Below are positions 50,486-59,870 of a stretch of 64,000 bases of DNA, piece after piece. The notes under the pieces are model-generated. The model did no database searches. It saw nothing but the letters and a program-made list of their open reading frames with translations, and was not told the origin of the DNA. A program made the position numbers and the translations under genes. Every line of letters begins with the position of its first letter. Position 1 is the stretch's first letter. This stretch comes from Chryseosolibacter sp964393795 (GTDB taxonomy: Bacteria; Bacteroidota; Bacteroidia; Cytophagales; Cyclobacteriaceae): NCBI GenBank assembly GCA_964393795.1, contig CAYMWA010000001.1, positions 24,373-88,372 of the forward strand. The letters are read 5' to 3'.

Positions 50486-53400
50486 ATGGGGCTTGATTTT
50501 ACGAAGAACGCGCGCAGTATTCTGATACTGCTCGCACTGACACTCGCCTGCTTCCACGTGCAAGCACAGTCAGACATCATCACAGGAGTGGTAACCGACG
50601 AGAGCGGTGAGCCGTTGCCCGGAGCCAACGTCGTAATAAAGGGAACAACCACCGGTACTACTACCGATGGTGAAGGCATGTATTCACTGCGTTTGAACAC
50701 CGCGCAGGACGTGCTGGTATTTTCCTTTGTCGGTTACCTTTCTCAGGAAATTTCAACGGGCAACCGATCGGTGATCAACGTTTCGCTGACGCCGGACGTG
50801 CACACGATGGATGAGATCGTGGTGGTCGGCTATGGCACGCAGAAGCGCGAGAGCGTAACCGGTGCCATTTCGCAAATTGAAGGAACGGAACTGCTTAAGG
50901 CACCGGTCGGTAACCTGACCAGCAGGCTGGGCGGCGTTGTGCCCGGGGTGGTATCCTTGCAGCAATCCGGGCAGCCCGGGGCCGATGGTGCGGGCCTCAC
51001 GGTTCGTGGTACGGCGCCCAAATATATTGTCGATGGTGTTGAACGACCCTTTGCTGAAATTGATCCCAACGAAGTAGAAACCATATCCGTCTTGAAGGAC
51101 GCCGCTTCAGCCGCGGTCTACGGACTGGATGCCAACGCGGTGGTCATTGTCACCACCAAAAGAGGCAAGGAGGGTGCCTCGAGAATATCGTTTAATGCTA
51201 CTCACGGTGTGAGTACGAACGCGTTAATGCTCGACATGCTCGACGGACCCGAATATGCCTATTGGTATAACCGCGCACGGGAAATGGACGGCGATCAGCC
51301 TGTATTCACTCAAGAACACGTTGAAAAGATGCGCAACGGTGATGACTCCGACGGATGGGGCAACACCGACTGGTATAAAAAGACCTTCGGCGTCGGTAAG
51401 ACGGCCAACTACAACGTCAACGCTACGGGCGGGACGGACAAATTCAACTACTTCGTGTCACTCGGTAATTTCCGGCAGGAAGGAAACGTCAAGGGGTTTA
51501 ACTATAATCGTCTGAACCTGCGCTCCAACATAGACGCCGTGATTGCTGATAACCTCAAGTTGTCATTTGGTGTGGGCGGACGTATCGAACAGCGAGAGCG
51601 CCCGGGCTACTCGGCATCGCCGGGTGACTGGAACAATATTCCGCAGCAGGCGATGCGCGCGCATCCTTATGTGCCGCAATATATCGACGGCGTGCCCGTA
51701 TCGACCAGAACGGCCAGTTCGTTTGTCAACCCGCTCGCAGCATCCGACCTGACGGGATATAATCGGTCGCGCGGCGACTTTGTTCAGACCAACATCGCGC
51801 TGAACTATGATGTGCCGTTCGTCAAAGGACTTAGCTTGAAGTTTTTGACGGCGTACGACATTGGCAATACCGGGACCAAAGCGTTCAACAAACCTTACTA
51901 TACACAAGTAGCATCCTCTCCGACGGCGGGGATGACGGATCTTAACTATGTTTATGCGGTTGACGCACGCGGAAACTCGGTAAGTCTTATCCAGGGGCTT
52001 TCGCGCTATGCGCAGTTGGTTACCAACTCCAGTATCAAGTATGAAAATCAGTTCGGGAAGCACAGTATCAACGCACTTGCCCTGGTCGAGACGTTTCAGC
52101 GCGACGCGAACAGGTTTGGAGCTTACGGCTATGATCTTGATATTCTCTCGCTGGATGAATTGGATCGCGCTAATCTCGAAGATGAAAGAACAAAAGTTAC
52201 AGGCGGAAGCGACATGGAACGGATTGCAGGCTATGTGGGAAGGATCAACTACAGTTACGCCGATAAGTATTTTGCAGAAGTCTCCACTCGTTATGACGGC
52301 AGCTATGTATTCGGCGGTATGGTACCTGGCAAGCGCTGGGCGCCATTTCCAGCGGCCTCCCTTGGCTGGGCGATTTCACAGGAAGATTGGTTCCCCGCGT
52401 CCGGTCAAGTCAATTATCTCAAACTCAGGGGTAGTGTCGGCCTGACGGGAACGACCCAGATCGATCCGTACTTTTTCCTGAACACGCTGTCCATGCTCCA
52501 AGAGCCTGCAGCCGTGATTGGTGGTGAGCCGCACAACGGTCTGATCACCTCCAAGCCTGCCAACATTAACCTTACCTGGGCGAAGGCGCTTCAGTACAAC
52601 GCCGGGTTTGACGCGACCTTATTGAACACCATCGACATGGAGTTTGATGTGTTTTACAAATACATCTACGATATGTTGAGTTCCGCGGCGTCAACGTATC
52701 CTGATTCTTACGGTGGATATGTCCCTGGTTATCAGAACGACTATAAGCAGGAGCACAAAGGGTTTGAGATCGCTTTGTCGCATACCCGCAACGTTGGAGC
52801 GTTTTACTACAAGGTTGGTGTTGTGGGGTCATACACAAAGCGCCGTTGGCTGCGGTATGGTGACTCTGAAAACACACCGGATTGGCTGAAGCTTACCGGC
52901 AAGGAAGTGGGCGCGCAGGTAGGGTTCATTTCCGCCGGCCTGTTCCAAAGCCAGGAAGAAATTGAGAACTCAGCATTGATCACCGGCAAAGCGGTTCGTG
53001 TTGGTGACATCAAGTACGTCGACAGAAACGGCGATGGTGTGATTTCGTACGAACAAGACCGTGGATACATCGGCAAATCAAACCATCCGAAATTTATGGG
53101 CGGGTTTACCTTCGACGCGCGCTGGAAGGGCTTCGACCTTTCCCTTTTCGTACAAGGTTCACTCGGACGGGACCAGGCACTTACCGGTGTTTACTCTTCC
53201 GGGGTGATGGATAACACTTCCATGACGAAGCCTTTCTATCACGGTGGTAACTCACCGAGGTACCTGGTCGAAAATTCATGGCGAGAAGATAACACCGACG
53301 CTGAGTTTCCCCGGTTGGCAGTGGTGACGGCAAGTTCAAACAACGCCTTCTCGTCAACCTTCTGGTACAGGAACGGTGACTACCTCCGCGTCAAGAGCCT

Positions 53401-53599
53401 CCAGATTGGTTATTCACTTCCGAAGGTGTGGCTTGATGCGGTCGGCATCAACAACGTGAGAATATACGGGGAGGGAGCGAACCTGTTTACGTGGAGCGCG
53501 CTCACGAAGTACGGTATCGACCCTGAGCAACCCAACGTTTCGAACGGCTTTTATCCGCAGCAGCGGATCTACTCTATGGGACTCAAACTTACTTTCTAA
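50486..53599 (+). CDS. SusC/RagA-family TonB-linked outer-membrane transporter
   Basis: A 1037-residue SusC-like importer. After a signal peptide (CFHVQAQ, about residue 28) it has a CarboxypepD_reg-like domain (DIITGVVTDESGEPLPGANVVIKGTT...) and the TonB-box-like DEIVVVGYGTQKRESVTGA motif, then a plug domain and a large barrel ending SMGLKLTF. SusC proteins import glycans in a pedal-bin complex with SusD. It starts the locus, divergent from the ROK gene, and the SusD gene follows at 19 bp. Confidence 0.96.
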   Translation: MGLDFTKNARSILILLALTLACFHVQAQSDIITGVVTDESGEPLPGANVVIKGTTTGTTTDGEGMYSLRLNTAQDVLVFSFVGYLSQEISTGNRSVINVSLTPDVHTMDEIVVVGYGTQKRESVTGAISQIEGTELLKAPVGNLTSRLGGVVPGVVSLQQSGQPGADGAGLTVRGTAPKYIVDGVERPFAEIDPNEVETISVLKDAASAAVYGLDANAVVIVTTKRGKEGASRISFNATHGVSTNALMLDMLDGPEYAYWYNRAREMDGDQPVFTQEHVEKMRNGDDSDGWGNTDWYKKTFGVGKTANYNVNATGGTDKFNYFVSLGNFRQEGNVKGFNYNRLNLRSNIDAVIADNLKLSFGVGGRIEQRERPGYSASPGDWNNIPQQAMRAHPYVPQYIDGVPVSTRTASSFVNPLAASDLTGYNRSRGDFVQTNIALNYDVPFVKGLSLKFLTAYDIGNTGTKAFNKPYYTQVASSPTAGMTDLNYVYAVDARGNSVSLIQGLSRYAQLVTNSSIKYENQFGKHSINALALVETFQRDANRFGAYGYDLDILSLDELDRANLEDERTKVTGGSDMERIAGYVGRINYSYADKYFAEVSTRYDGSYVFGGMVPGKRWAPFPAASLGWAISQEDWFPASGQVNYLKLRGSVGLTGTTQIDPYFFLNTLSMLQEPAAVIGGEPHNGLITSKPANINLTWAKALQYNAGFDATLLNTIDMEFDVFYKYIYDMLSSAASTYPDSYGGYVPGYQNDYKQEHKGFEIALSHTRNVGAFYYKVGVVGSYTKRRWLRYGDSENTPDWLKLTGKEVGAQVGFISAGLFQSQEEIENSALITGKAVRVGDIKYVDRNGDGVISYEQDRGYIGKSNHPKFMGGFTFDARWKGFDLSLFVQGSLGRDQALTGVYSSGVMDNTSMTKPFYHGGNSPRYLVENSWREDNTDAEFPRLAVVTASSNNAFSSTFWYRNGDYLRVKSLQIGYSLPKVWLDAVGINNVRIYGEGANLFTWSALTKYGIDPEQPNVSNGFYPQQRIYSMGLKLTF

Positions 53600-53618
53600 C
53601 GCATAAACTTCTGATAGT

Positions 53619-55259
53619 ATGAAAAGTAAAATATTTATCCCGACCCTGCTGCTGATTGCGGTGAGCTTCTTCGGGTGTGACGACTTTCTTGAAACGACAC
53701 CGACCGACCGGATTTCGGATCTGGTGGTTTGGGAAGATGAAACGAACGTCATGTTATATGTAACGGCGTTCTATCCCTACCTGGACCGTTACGGAAATTT
53801 TGGTGAAGACCAGTTCCACGGCAACCTGACGGAAGGATTGACAGAGACACTGAAGTACGGATCATACGTGCCCGGTGCCAGAGCCGGGGATGCGAACAAT
53901 TACGTGTTCACCCCGGAGACCATGTCGCCAACAGGCAACCTCCTGGCCACCTGGAAGCCGACGTATGAGCGAATCCGGCGGGTAAACGAGTTTCTTGTCG
54001 GACTCCAGAAGTATTCGAAACTCGACGAGGCGACCAACAAGTTGGTGGAAGGGCAGGCCCGGTTCTTCCGCGCGTTTCTTTACTTCCAACTTGCAAAACG
54101 CCATGGGGGAGTCATTCTTTATACCGATATGAACCTGGAGAAAAACAAAAACCGGTCGAGCGCTGCCGAGACCTGGGACCTGATTGCGGAAGACCTTGAC
54201 TTCGCAGCTTCGGTATTGCCAGCAAAGTGGGATCCCGCCAACAGTGGCCGGGTAACCAAAGGCGCGGCGTTTGCTTTTAAGTCGCGCGCCATGCTCTATG
54301 CCGAGCGGTGGGAAGCAGCGAAAGTTGCAGCCGATTCGGTGTTCAATTTGAATCAGTATGCGCTCGTGCCCAACTATGAAGACGCGTGGAAAGGTGGTAA
54401 TTCAGAATCCATTCTTGAGTATAACTATCTGCCTAGCGGTCCGAACCATAGCTTTGACAAGAGTTACGTCCCGTTTGGTGAAATTGAAAACCAGGGCGGC
54501 AGCGGCACGCCCACGCAGGAAATGGTGGAGTCGTACGAAAAGAGTGATGGAACGCTGGTAGACTGGAGTCTCTGGCACAATGCCGATGGTGGTACGACCA
54601 CCAGACCTCCCTACGAAGAACTTGAACCGCGTTTCCATGCCACGGTGATTTACAACGGCGCGATATGGAAGGGGAAGACAATGGAGAACAGTGTGAACGG
54701 AACCAACGGTCGCTATATGGGCTATCGCGATGACACCTACGCGAAAGGCAGGACCACCACCGGCTACTACCTGCGCAAATATGTCGATGAAACACACATC
54801 GACCTTGAAACGGTGAGCAGTACCCAGACCTGGGTGGAGATCCGCCTTGCAGAGGTTTATCTGAATCGCGCGGAAGCCAATTACCACCTCGGCAAGAGCG
54901 GGCTTGCCCTTGAAGATATCAATGCTGTTCGTACGCGTCCAGGGGTAGGGTTGCCGGCCAGGGAAGGTCTTTCCGGCGACGCCCTGTTCCAGGCCATCCG
55001 CCAGGAGCGTAAAATCGAGCTTGCCTACGAAGGCCATCTCTATTGGGATATGCGTCGCTGGAAACTGGCACACATCGAGTACAACGGCTATCGCGTCCAT
55101 GGGATGAAGATCGCGCAAAGCGAAGACGGCCTGGTCTATGAGTATGTCGATTGTGATCTGCAAGACCGCGTCTTTCTTGAAAAGACCTATGTGCTGCCCG
55201 TTCCTTACAGCGAGCTTGCCAACAACTCGGCTATTGAGCAATATGATCAGTGGAAATAA
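53619..55259 (+). CDS. RagB/SusD-family glycan-binding lipoprotein
   Basis: A 546-residue SusD-like lid protein. The lipobox is at FFGC (Cys about residue 20), followed by the family start DDFLETTPTDRISD. TPR-like helices and the C-terminal motifs RLAEVYLNRAEANYHLGKSG, INAVRTRPGV, IRQERKIELAYEGHLYWDMRRWKLA and LPVPYSELANN are typical. It is anchored on the cell surface and binds the glycan for SusC. Confidence 0.95.
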   Translation: MKSKIFIPTLLLIAVSFFGCDDFLETTPTDRISDLVVWEDETNVMLYVTAFYPYLDRYGNFGEDQFHGNLTEGLTETLKYGSYVPGARAGDANNYVFTPETMSPTGNLLATWKPTYERIRRVNEFLVGLQKYSKLDEATNKLVEGQARFFRAFLYFQLAKRHGGVILYTDMNLEKNKNRSSAAETWDLIAEDLDFAASVLPAKWDPANSGRVTKGAAFAFKSRAMLYAERWEAAKVAADSVFNLNQYALVPNYEDAWKGGNSESILEYNYLPSGPNHSFDKSYVPFGEIENQGGSGTPTQEMVESYEKSDGTLVDWSLWHNADGGTTTRPPYEELEPRFHATVIYNGAIWKGKTMENSVNGTNGRYMGYRDDTYAKGRTTTGYYLRKYVDETHIDLETVSSTQTWVEIRLAEVYLNRAEANYHLGKSGLALEDINAVRTRPGVGLPAREGLSGDALFQAIRQERKIELAYEGHLYWDMRRWKLAHIEYNGYRVHGMKIAQSEDGLVYEYVDCDLQDRVFLEKTYVLPVPYSELANNSAIEQYDQWK

Positions 55260-55271
55260 AAATCCGGAACA

Positions 55272-56948
55272 ATGAATAACAAGATATACATAACCTTTGT
55301 GGCGGCCTTTTTTGTGATGCTGAGCGGCTGCCAGCATCCCGATGAATTGTTGCCTTCGGTGTCAAGAAACGGCATCAACAGCATTGTGGCAACTTTTGCA
55401 GACGGCACGGGCGAGTTTACAGGACTCGTTAGCCCCGGCAGCAACGAGATTATCATCCCGATTCCTTATTTTTATCCTGAAAGCAGTGACCATGAAGTGA
55501 GTGAATCACAGTTGAGGCGGATGCGCGTCAGAGCGAATCTTGACGACAACGTAATACTGAGCCCCGCCCTGTTGTACATGGACCTGACGCAAGAAAACGT
55601 TATCACGATCACTGACCAGCGTAAAGAGCGCAAGGAATATATTGTGAAGGCAGAGATCAGGAAGAGCAACAAGAGCCAGATAGAAGAATTCAAGTTGCCT
55701 TCTCTCGGCCTGACCGGCATTGTCAATGAAGAGGAAAAGACCATTTCATTGATCACTATCGGTGACCTGGAGCCGGCTACCGCCGAAGTAAAATTGTCGT
55801 ATCATGCCACCATTTCACCCAACCCCGCTACTACCGCGCTTGACTATAACGAGCCGGTGACACTGACCGTGACAGCCCATGATGGCGTTACGAAGAGCGA
55901 GTACACAGTGATAAAGGCGGTGCCCGATAAGCTGCCCTATGGTATCCGGACCGGAAGTGCGAAGCTCATGTTCGCCAAGAAACTGAAAGCTGATCTCGGT
56001 ATTGCGGTGGACAACCTCACCGGCGGCATTGCTGCCACCGGCGACTACGTTGTGATCAATACGCGTAACGAAAACAGCATTTACATTGATGCGAAGACGG
56101 GGGAGAAAGTGGGAGAGGTCGACCTCGGCGCGATAAAGGGAAGCCTGACTAACTTCTACACGACCGCCGATCGCGATGGAAACATACTCGTATGTAACCT
56201 GTCGCCCAATGCCGGCTCGTTCAAGGTATGGAAGATCACGTCGGTCACTTCAACGCCAGAATTGATGATCGAGTGGGACGGAGGCCAAGCCATCGGACGT
56301 AAGCTGTCTATCCAGGGAAGCATCGACGGTGATGCGATCATCACTGCTCCAATTCTTGCCGCCGGACAAATGATTGCGCGCTGGACCGTAGTGGGAGGCG
56401 TGCTGACTTCTCAGACGCCTGAAATCGTAACCATGACGGGACTGACGAAAGGCTGGACGACAAACGCTGATGTCATTTATACCTCGAACACGGACGTGAA
56501 CAGCGATTACTTTGTTGCCTCTTATTCCGACAACACCTTCGCATGGGTGAATGGTGCCACCAACGAGGTGCGCGCCAAGCTTGATCCGATCAGCACAAAC
56601 TATATTCCCAATGCGGTGGACTATCGACGGTTCAATAATGCCAGCTATGTGACAGTCAACTGGGTGAACAGCTTTACCTGGGGAGCGGCCGACGGTGTGT
56701 GGTTGCTTGACGTAACCAATTCCGCCGATTTCACAGGCAACCTCGAAACGCGTACAAGTCCCGCGGTCGTGTGGGAAGCTGCGCGCGATACCTACGGCGC
56801 GAAAGCAGTGACTCCTGTAGTGGCAAACGGAAATGGAACAGGGGACGTTGCGCTTCGTGTTTCCGATGATGGCTACTACCTCTACCTTTATTTCATGTTC
56901 ACTAACGGATACGTGGTGGGATATCAGTTCGACTGTATCGATATGTAA
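55272..56948 (+). CDS. surface lipoprotein, DUF5018-like, probable glycan-binding protein
   Basis: A 558-residue lipoprotein with lipobox LSGC (Cys about residue 17). The N-terminal 220 residues are a pair of Ig-like domains with the DUF5018-type pattern (ITDQRKERKEYIVKAEI; VTVTAHDGVTKSEYTV), and the rest has strands with aromatic and DG motifs (e.g. YFVASYSDNTFAWVNGA), perhaps a propeller. Its place directly after SusD is that of SusE/F-type surface glycan-binding proteins. A terminator hairpin follows it. The family name is by resemblance. Confidence 0.7.
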   Translation: MNNKIYITFVAAFFVMLSGCQHPDELLPSVSRNGINSIVATFADGTGEFTGLVSPGSNEIIIPIPYFYPESSDHEVSESQLRRMRVRANLDDNVILSPALLYMDLTQENVITITDQRKERKEYIVKAEIRKSNKSQIEEFKLPSLGLTGIVNEEEKTISLITIGDLEPATAEVKLSYHATISPNPATTALDYNEPVTLTVTAHDGVTKSEYTVIKAVPDKLPYGIRTGSAKLMFAKKLKADLGIAVDNLTGGIAATGDYVVINTRNENSIYIDAKTGEKVGEVDLGAIKGSLTNFYTTADRDGNILVCNLSPNAGSFKVWKITSVTSTPELMIEWDGGQAIGRKLSIQGSIDGDAIITAPILAAGQMIARWTVVGGVLTSQTPEIVTMTGLTKGWTTNADVIYTSNTDVNSDYFVASYSDNTFAWVNGATNEVRAKLDPISTNYIPNAVDYRRFNNASYVTVNWVNSFTWGAADGVWLLDVTNSADFTGNLETRTSPAVVWEAARDTYGAKAVTPVVANGNGTGDVALRVSDDGYYLYLYFMFTNGYVVGYQFDCIDM

Positions 56949-56964
56949 TCAATTTCTAGATAGC

Positions 56965-57000
56965 ACCGGTTCTTCCGTTCGGGGAGAACCGGTTTCTTTT
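56965..57000 (+). terminator. intrinsic terminator within the locus
   Basis: Perfect 9-bp arms ACCGGTTCT (56965-56973) and AGAACCGGT (56985-56993), followed by TTCTTTT. It lies between the surface-binding genes and the enzyme genes and probably reduces read-through, giving more SusCD than enzyme. Confidence 0.75.
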
Positions 57001-57016
57001 AACAGATCAGTACCTC

Positions 57017-58384
57017 ATGAATCGAAAGCTCAGCCGTTTAATTCCGCTCTTGTTGACCTGTGTGTCAGTCTTCTTTATGGCGTCCTGCAAGGACGATGGC
57101 GACGACATTAAATGGGATTGGGAAGACGAGACGCCTAACGCCGATAAGCCGCGATACATCTGGATAGACGCGGCAGCAAACTTCCCCGACTTTGCCAACA
57201 GCAAGGAAAACATCCTTCGGGATCTGAAACTGGCAAAGGACGCCGGGTTTACGGATGTGGTCGTCGACGTGCGTCCGACAACAGGTGACGTGCTCTTCAA
57301 GACCGATGTCGTTGATCAGGTGAAGTGGCTTGGTGCTTGGCTTCCGGAAGGCTACACGAAAATTGAACGCACCGCGACCTGGGATTATCTGCAGGCTTTC
57401 ATCGACGCCGGCCACAGTCTGGACTTGAAGGTGCATGCCGGCGTGAATACATTTGTGGGAGGCAATGTGACGAGCCTTGGTCCGAGTGGCATGCTGTTTC
57501 GCGAGACCGACAAGCGCGAATGGGCCACCCAACTGCTGACGACTTCGGGAATCGTCAGCACACTCGATGTGGGCGGCAGTGGTGCAAGGTTCTTTAACCC
57601 TGTTCACCAGGATGTGCAGGACTACCTGTGCGATATGCTTGCGGACTTGGCTGCGTATCCCGAACTTGACGGCATTATCCTCGATCGTGGGCGCTTTGAC
57701 GAAATCGACAGTGATTTTTCAGCGTACACGAAAGCAAAGTTTGAAGCGTACATCGGCCACAACGTTGCCAGGTTTCCCGATGATGTTATGACACCCGGCA
57801 CGGTTACCGGATCGCTACCCGCAACGCTACCGGTCTATTTCAAGCAGTGGCTTGAATTCCGGACGAAGGTTATCTACGACTTTATGGATGCGGCCCGTGC
57901 TCGTGTGAAGGCGGTGAATCCCGATATCAGTTTCGGCGTCTATGTGGGCGGATGGTACGCGACCTACTATGGCGTCGGCGTAAACTGGGCCAGCAAGAAA
58001 TTCAATACCGCATCGGTCTATCCTTCATGGGCGACCGCCAAATACCAAACGTACGGCTATGCGGATCTGATGGACGTCATCCTGATTGGTGCCTATGCCG
58101 CGCCTACGCGTGTATACGGATCGACGGACTGGACCATCCAGGGCTTTTGCGCTAACGCGATGAGCAGAATAAAGGGTGATGCCGTCGTTATCGGAGGACC
58201 GGATGTCGGGAATGGTGCATGGGCCACTTCCGATGATCAGGTAGTGAATAGTGCCATCACGCAATCAGTGGATGCGGCGATGAACGCCTGCGATGGCTAC
58301 TTCCTTTTCGACATGATTCATCTCAAGTTGAAAGATCAATGGCAATATGTCAAAGAGGGCATTGCGCAAACAACCGCCGAATAA
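57017..58384 (+). CDS. family-10-like (GHL10) glycoside hydrolase lipoprotein A
   Basis: A 455-residue lipoprotein (lipobox MASC, Cys about residue 24). It has the pattern of GHL10 (DUF187-like) TIM-barrel proteins: WIDAAANFPDF at the first strand, KDAGFTDVVVDVRPTTGDV, HAGVNTFVGG, the key segment LDGIILDRGRFDEIDSDFS (about residues 216-234) and MDVILIGAYA. In related barrels the Asp/Arg of the ILDRxRxD segment lie in the active cleft. It is a good candidate for the main glycanase of the locus, but activity and residues are inferred. A paralogue follows 44 bp downstream. Confidence 0.75.
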   Translation: MNRKLSRLIPLLLTCVSVFFMASCKDDGDDIKWDWEDETPNADKPRYIWIDAAANFPDFANSKENILRDLKLAKDAGFTDVVVDVRPTTGDVLFKTDVVDQVKWLGAWLPEGYTKIERTATWDYLQAFIDAGHSLDLKVHAGVNTFVGGNVTSLGPSGMLFRETDKREWATQLLTTSGIVSTLDVGGSGARFFNPVHQDVQDYLCDMLADLAAYPELDGIILDRGRFDEIDSDFSAYTKAKFEAYIGHNVARFPDDVMTPGTVTGSLPATLPVYFKQWLEFRTKVIYDFMDAARARVKAVNPDISFGVYVGGWYATYYGVGVNWASKKFNTASVYPSWATAKYQTYGYADLMDVILIGAYAAPTRVYGSTDWTIQGFCANAMSRIKGDAVVIGGPDVGNGAWATSDDQVVNSAITQSVDAAMNACDGYFLFDMIHLKLKDQWQYVKEGIAQTTAE

Positions 58385-58428
58385 TACCTATCTGTAATAC
58401 CATTTTTCAAGTGAACCAATTTAACGCG

Positions 58429-59772
58429 ATGAAGTATCGAAACCCCATTTTTTTATTTGCTGTGTTTGCCGCTATGTTGATGGGCGCATGCAGTGGAAGC
58501 AAAGACACCGCCGTTGCGCCTGCAGGAGGAGAACGAAATTTTCTATACTTCGATGCCACGGCCAATTTCAAGAGGTTTTCATATCAAGATTCCGTTGTTT
58601 ACTATCTGCATAAGGCGAAAGATGCCGGCGTTACCGACGTCGTGATCGACGTTAAGCCGATTACCGGAGAAGTGCTCTACCCCAGCAAGATTGCGCCCGT
58701 CATGCAGGAATGGCACGGCGAATACCAGAGTGGTGAAAAGGATTTGTCCTGGGATATGCTGTCACTCTTTATTGAAGAAGGACACAAAATCGGCCTGACC
58801 GTGCACGCTTCCACCAACGTGTTTGTCGCCGGACATAATTTCTTCGACCGCGGTGTTGTATACGAAGATTCATCAAAAGCACACTGGCAGACGATCAGCT
58901 ATCTTCCGACAGGCATGACACCGATAACAGCACAAAAGAAGAAATATTCCGCTATGCTGAATCCCGCACTGGAAGCAGTTCAGGATTATGAACTTGCCAT
59001 TCTTGAAGAGCTCGTGTCGATGTACCCCGATCTCGACGGTATTGTACTCGACCGCGTACGCTACGACGGTATTGAAGCCGACTTTTCAGATGCCTCGAGG
59101 GCATTGTTTGAGGACTTCATCGGCAAGAAAGTTGAAAACTGGCCAGCCGATATTTTTTCGTGGTCAAGCGGAGACAAGCCACGGCGCATAGATGGTCCGT
59201 TGTTCAAATCGTGGCTGCTGTGGCGCGCGAAGGTGATTCACGACTTTATTTACGAGGCCAGGGATGTCATCAAAGCAGCCAATCCGGATATTTTGTTTGG
59301 CGACTACACGGGTTCCTGGTATCCCACGTACTATGAAGTGGGCGTAAACTGGGCGAGTACGTCTTATGATCCTTCGCTGGACTTTGACTGGGCCGCGCCT
59401 GAATACAAACAATATGGATATTCAGAGGCGCTGGATATTTTCCTGACCGGGAATTACTTCTATGAGGTAAATAAGCGCGAAGCCGAACAGATCGATACAA
59501 CCAAAGTGGTCCGGACGGAAGCCGGCCAGGGGTTGGGCAAAGAGGACTGGTATACCGTGGAGGGTTCGGCCGAGTTGGTGAACAGAATTGTAAGCGACAC
59601 AAGCCGCGTCTATGCCGGCGTCTACGTCGAGCAGTATAAAGACGATCCGGAACAATTCATCAAAGCGTTGCAGATGTGTCGTGCCAAATCACAAGGGGCA
59701 ATGATCTTTGATATCGTTCACATCGTTCAGAACGGCTGGTGGGACGAACTCAAGAAGGGTCTTTTAGAATAA
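58429..59772 (+). CDS. family-10-like (GHL10) glycoside hydrolase lipoprotein B
   Basis: A 447-residue lipoprotein (lipobox MGAC, Cys about residue 20), paralogous to the preceding gene (shared YFDATANFKRF, KDAGVTDVVIDVKPITGEV, VHASTNVFVAGHN, LDGIVLDRVRYDGIEADFS, GSWYPTYYEVGVNWAS). The VLDRVRYD motif is closer to the GHL10 consensus than the RGRFD of the first copy. The ATG at 58429 gives a normal lipoprotein signal; an upstream in-frame ATG at 58339 would overlap the previous gene. Two divergent copies suggest different linkages or partners. Confidence 0.78.
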   Translation: MKYRNPIFLFAVFAAMLMGACSGSKDTAVAPAGGERNFLYFDATANFKRFSYQDSVVYYLHKAKDAGVTDVVIDVKPITGEVLYPSKIAPVMQEWHGEYQSGEKDLSWDMLSLFIEEGHKIGLTVHASTNVFVAGHNFFDRGVVYEDSSKAHWQTISYLPTGMTPITAQKKKYSAMLNPALEAVQDYELAILEELVSMYPDLDGIVLDRVRYDGIEADFSDASRALFEDFIGKKVENWPADIFSWSSGDKPRRIDGPLFKSWLLWRAKVIHDFIYEARDVIKAANPDILFGDYTGSWYPTYYEVGVNWASTSYDPSLDFDWAAPEYKQYGYSEALDIFLTGNYFYEVNKREAEQIDTTKVVRTEAGQGLGKEDWYTVEGSAELVNRIVSDTSRVYAGVYVEQYKDDPEQFIKALQMCRAKSQGAMIFDIVHIVQNGWWDELKKGLLE

Positions 59773-59870
59773 CTTTTCCAATCCAGCTTATCCTGCGACG
59801 CGCAATGGCATTTTGAACAACAGCGAAGCCACGCCGCGGAAATCAGAAACAGTTCTGTAACTTTCAGAAG

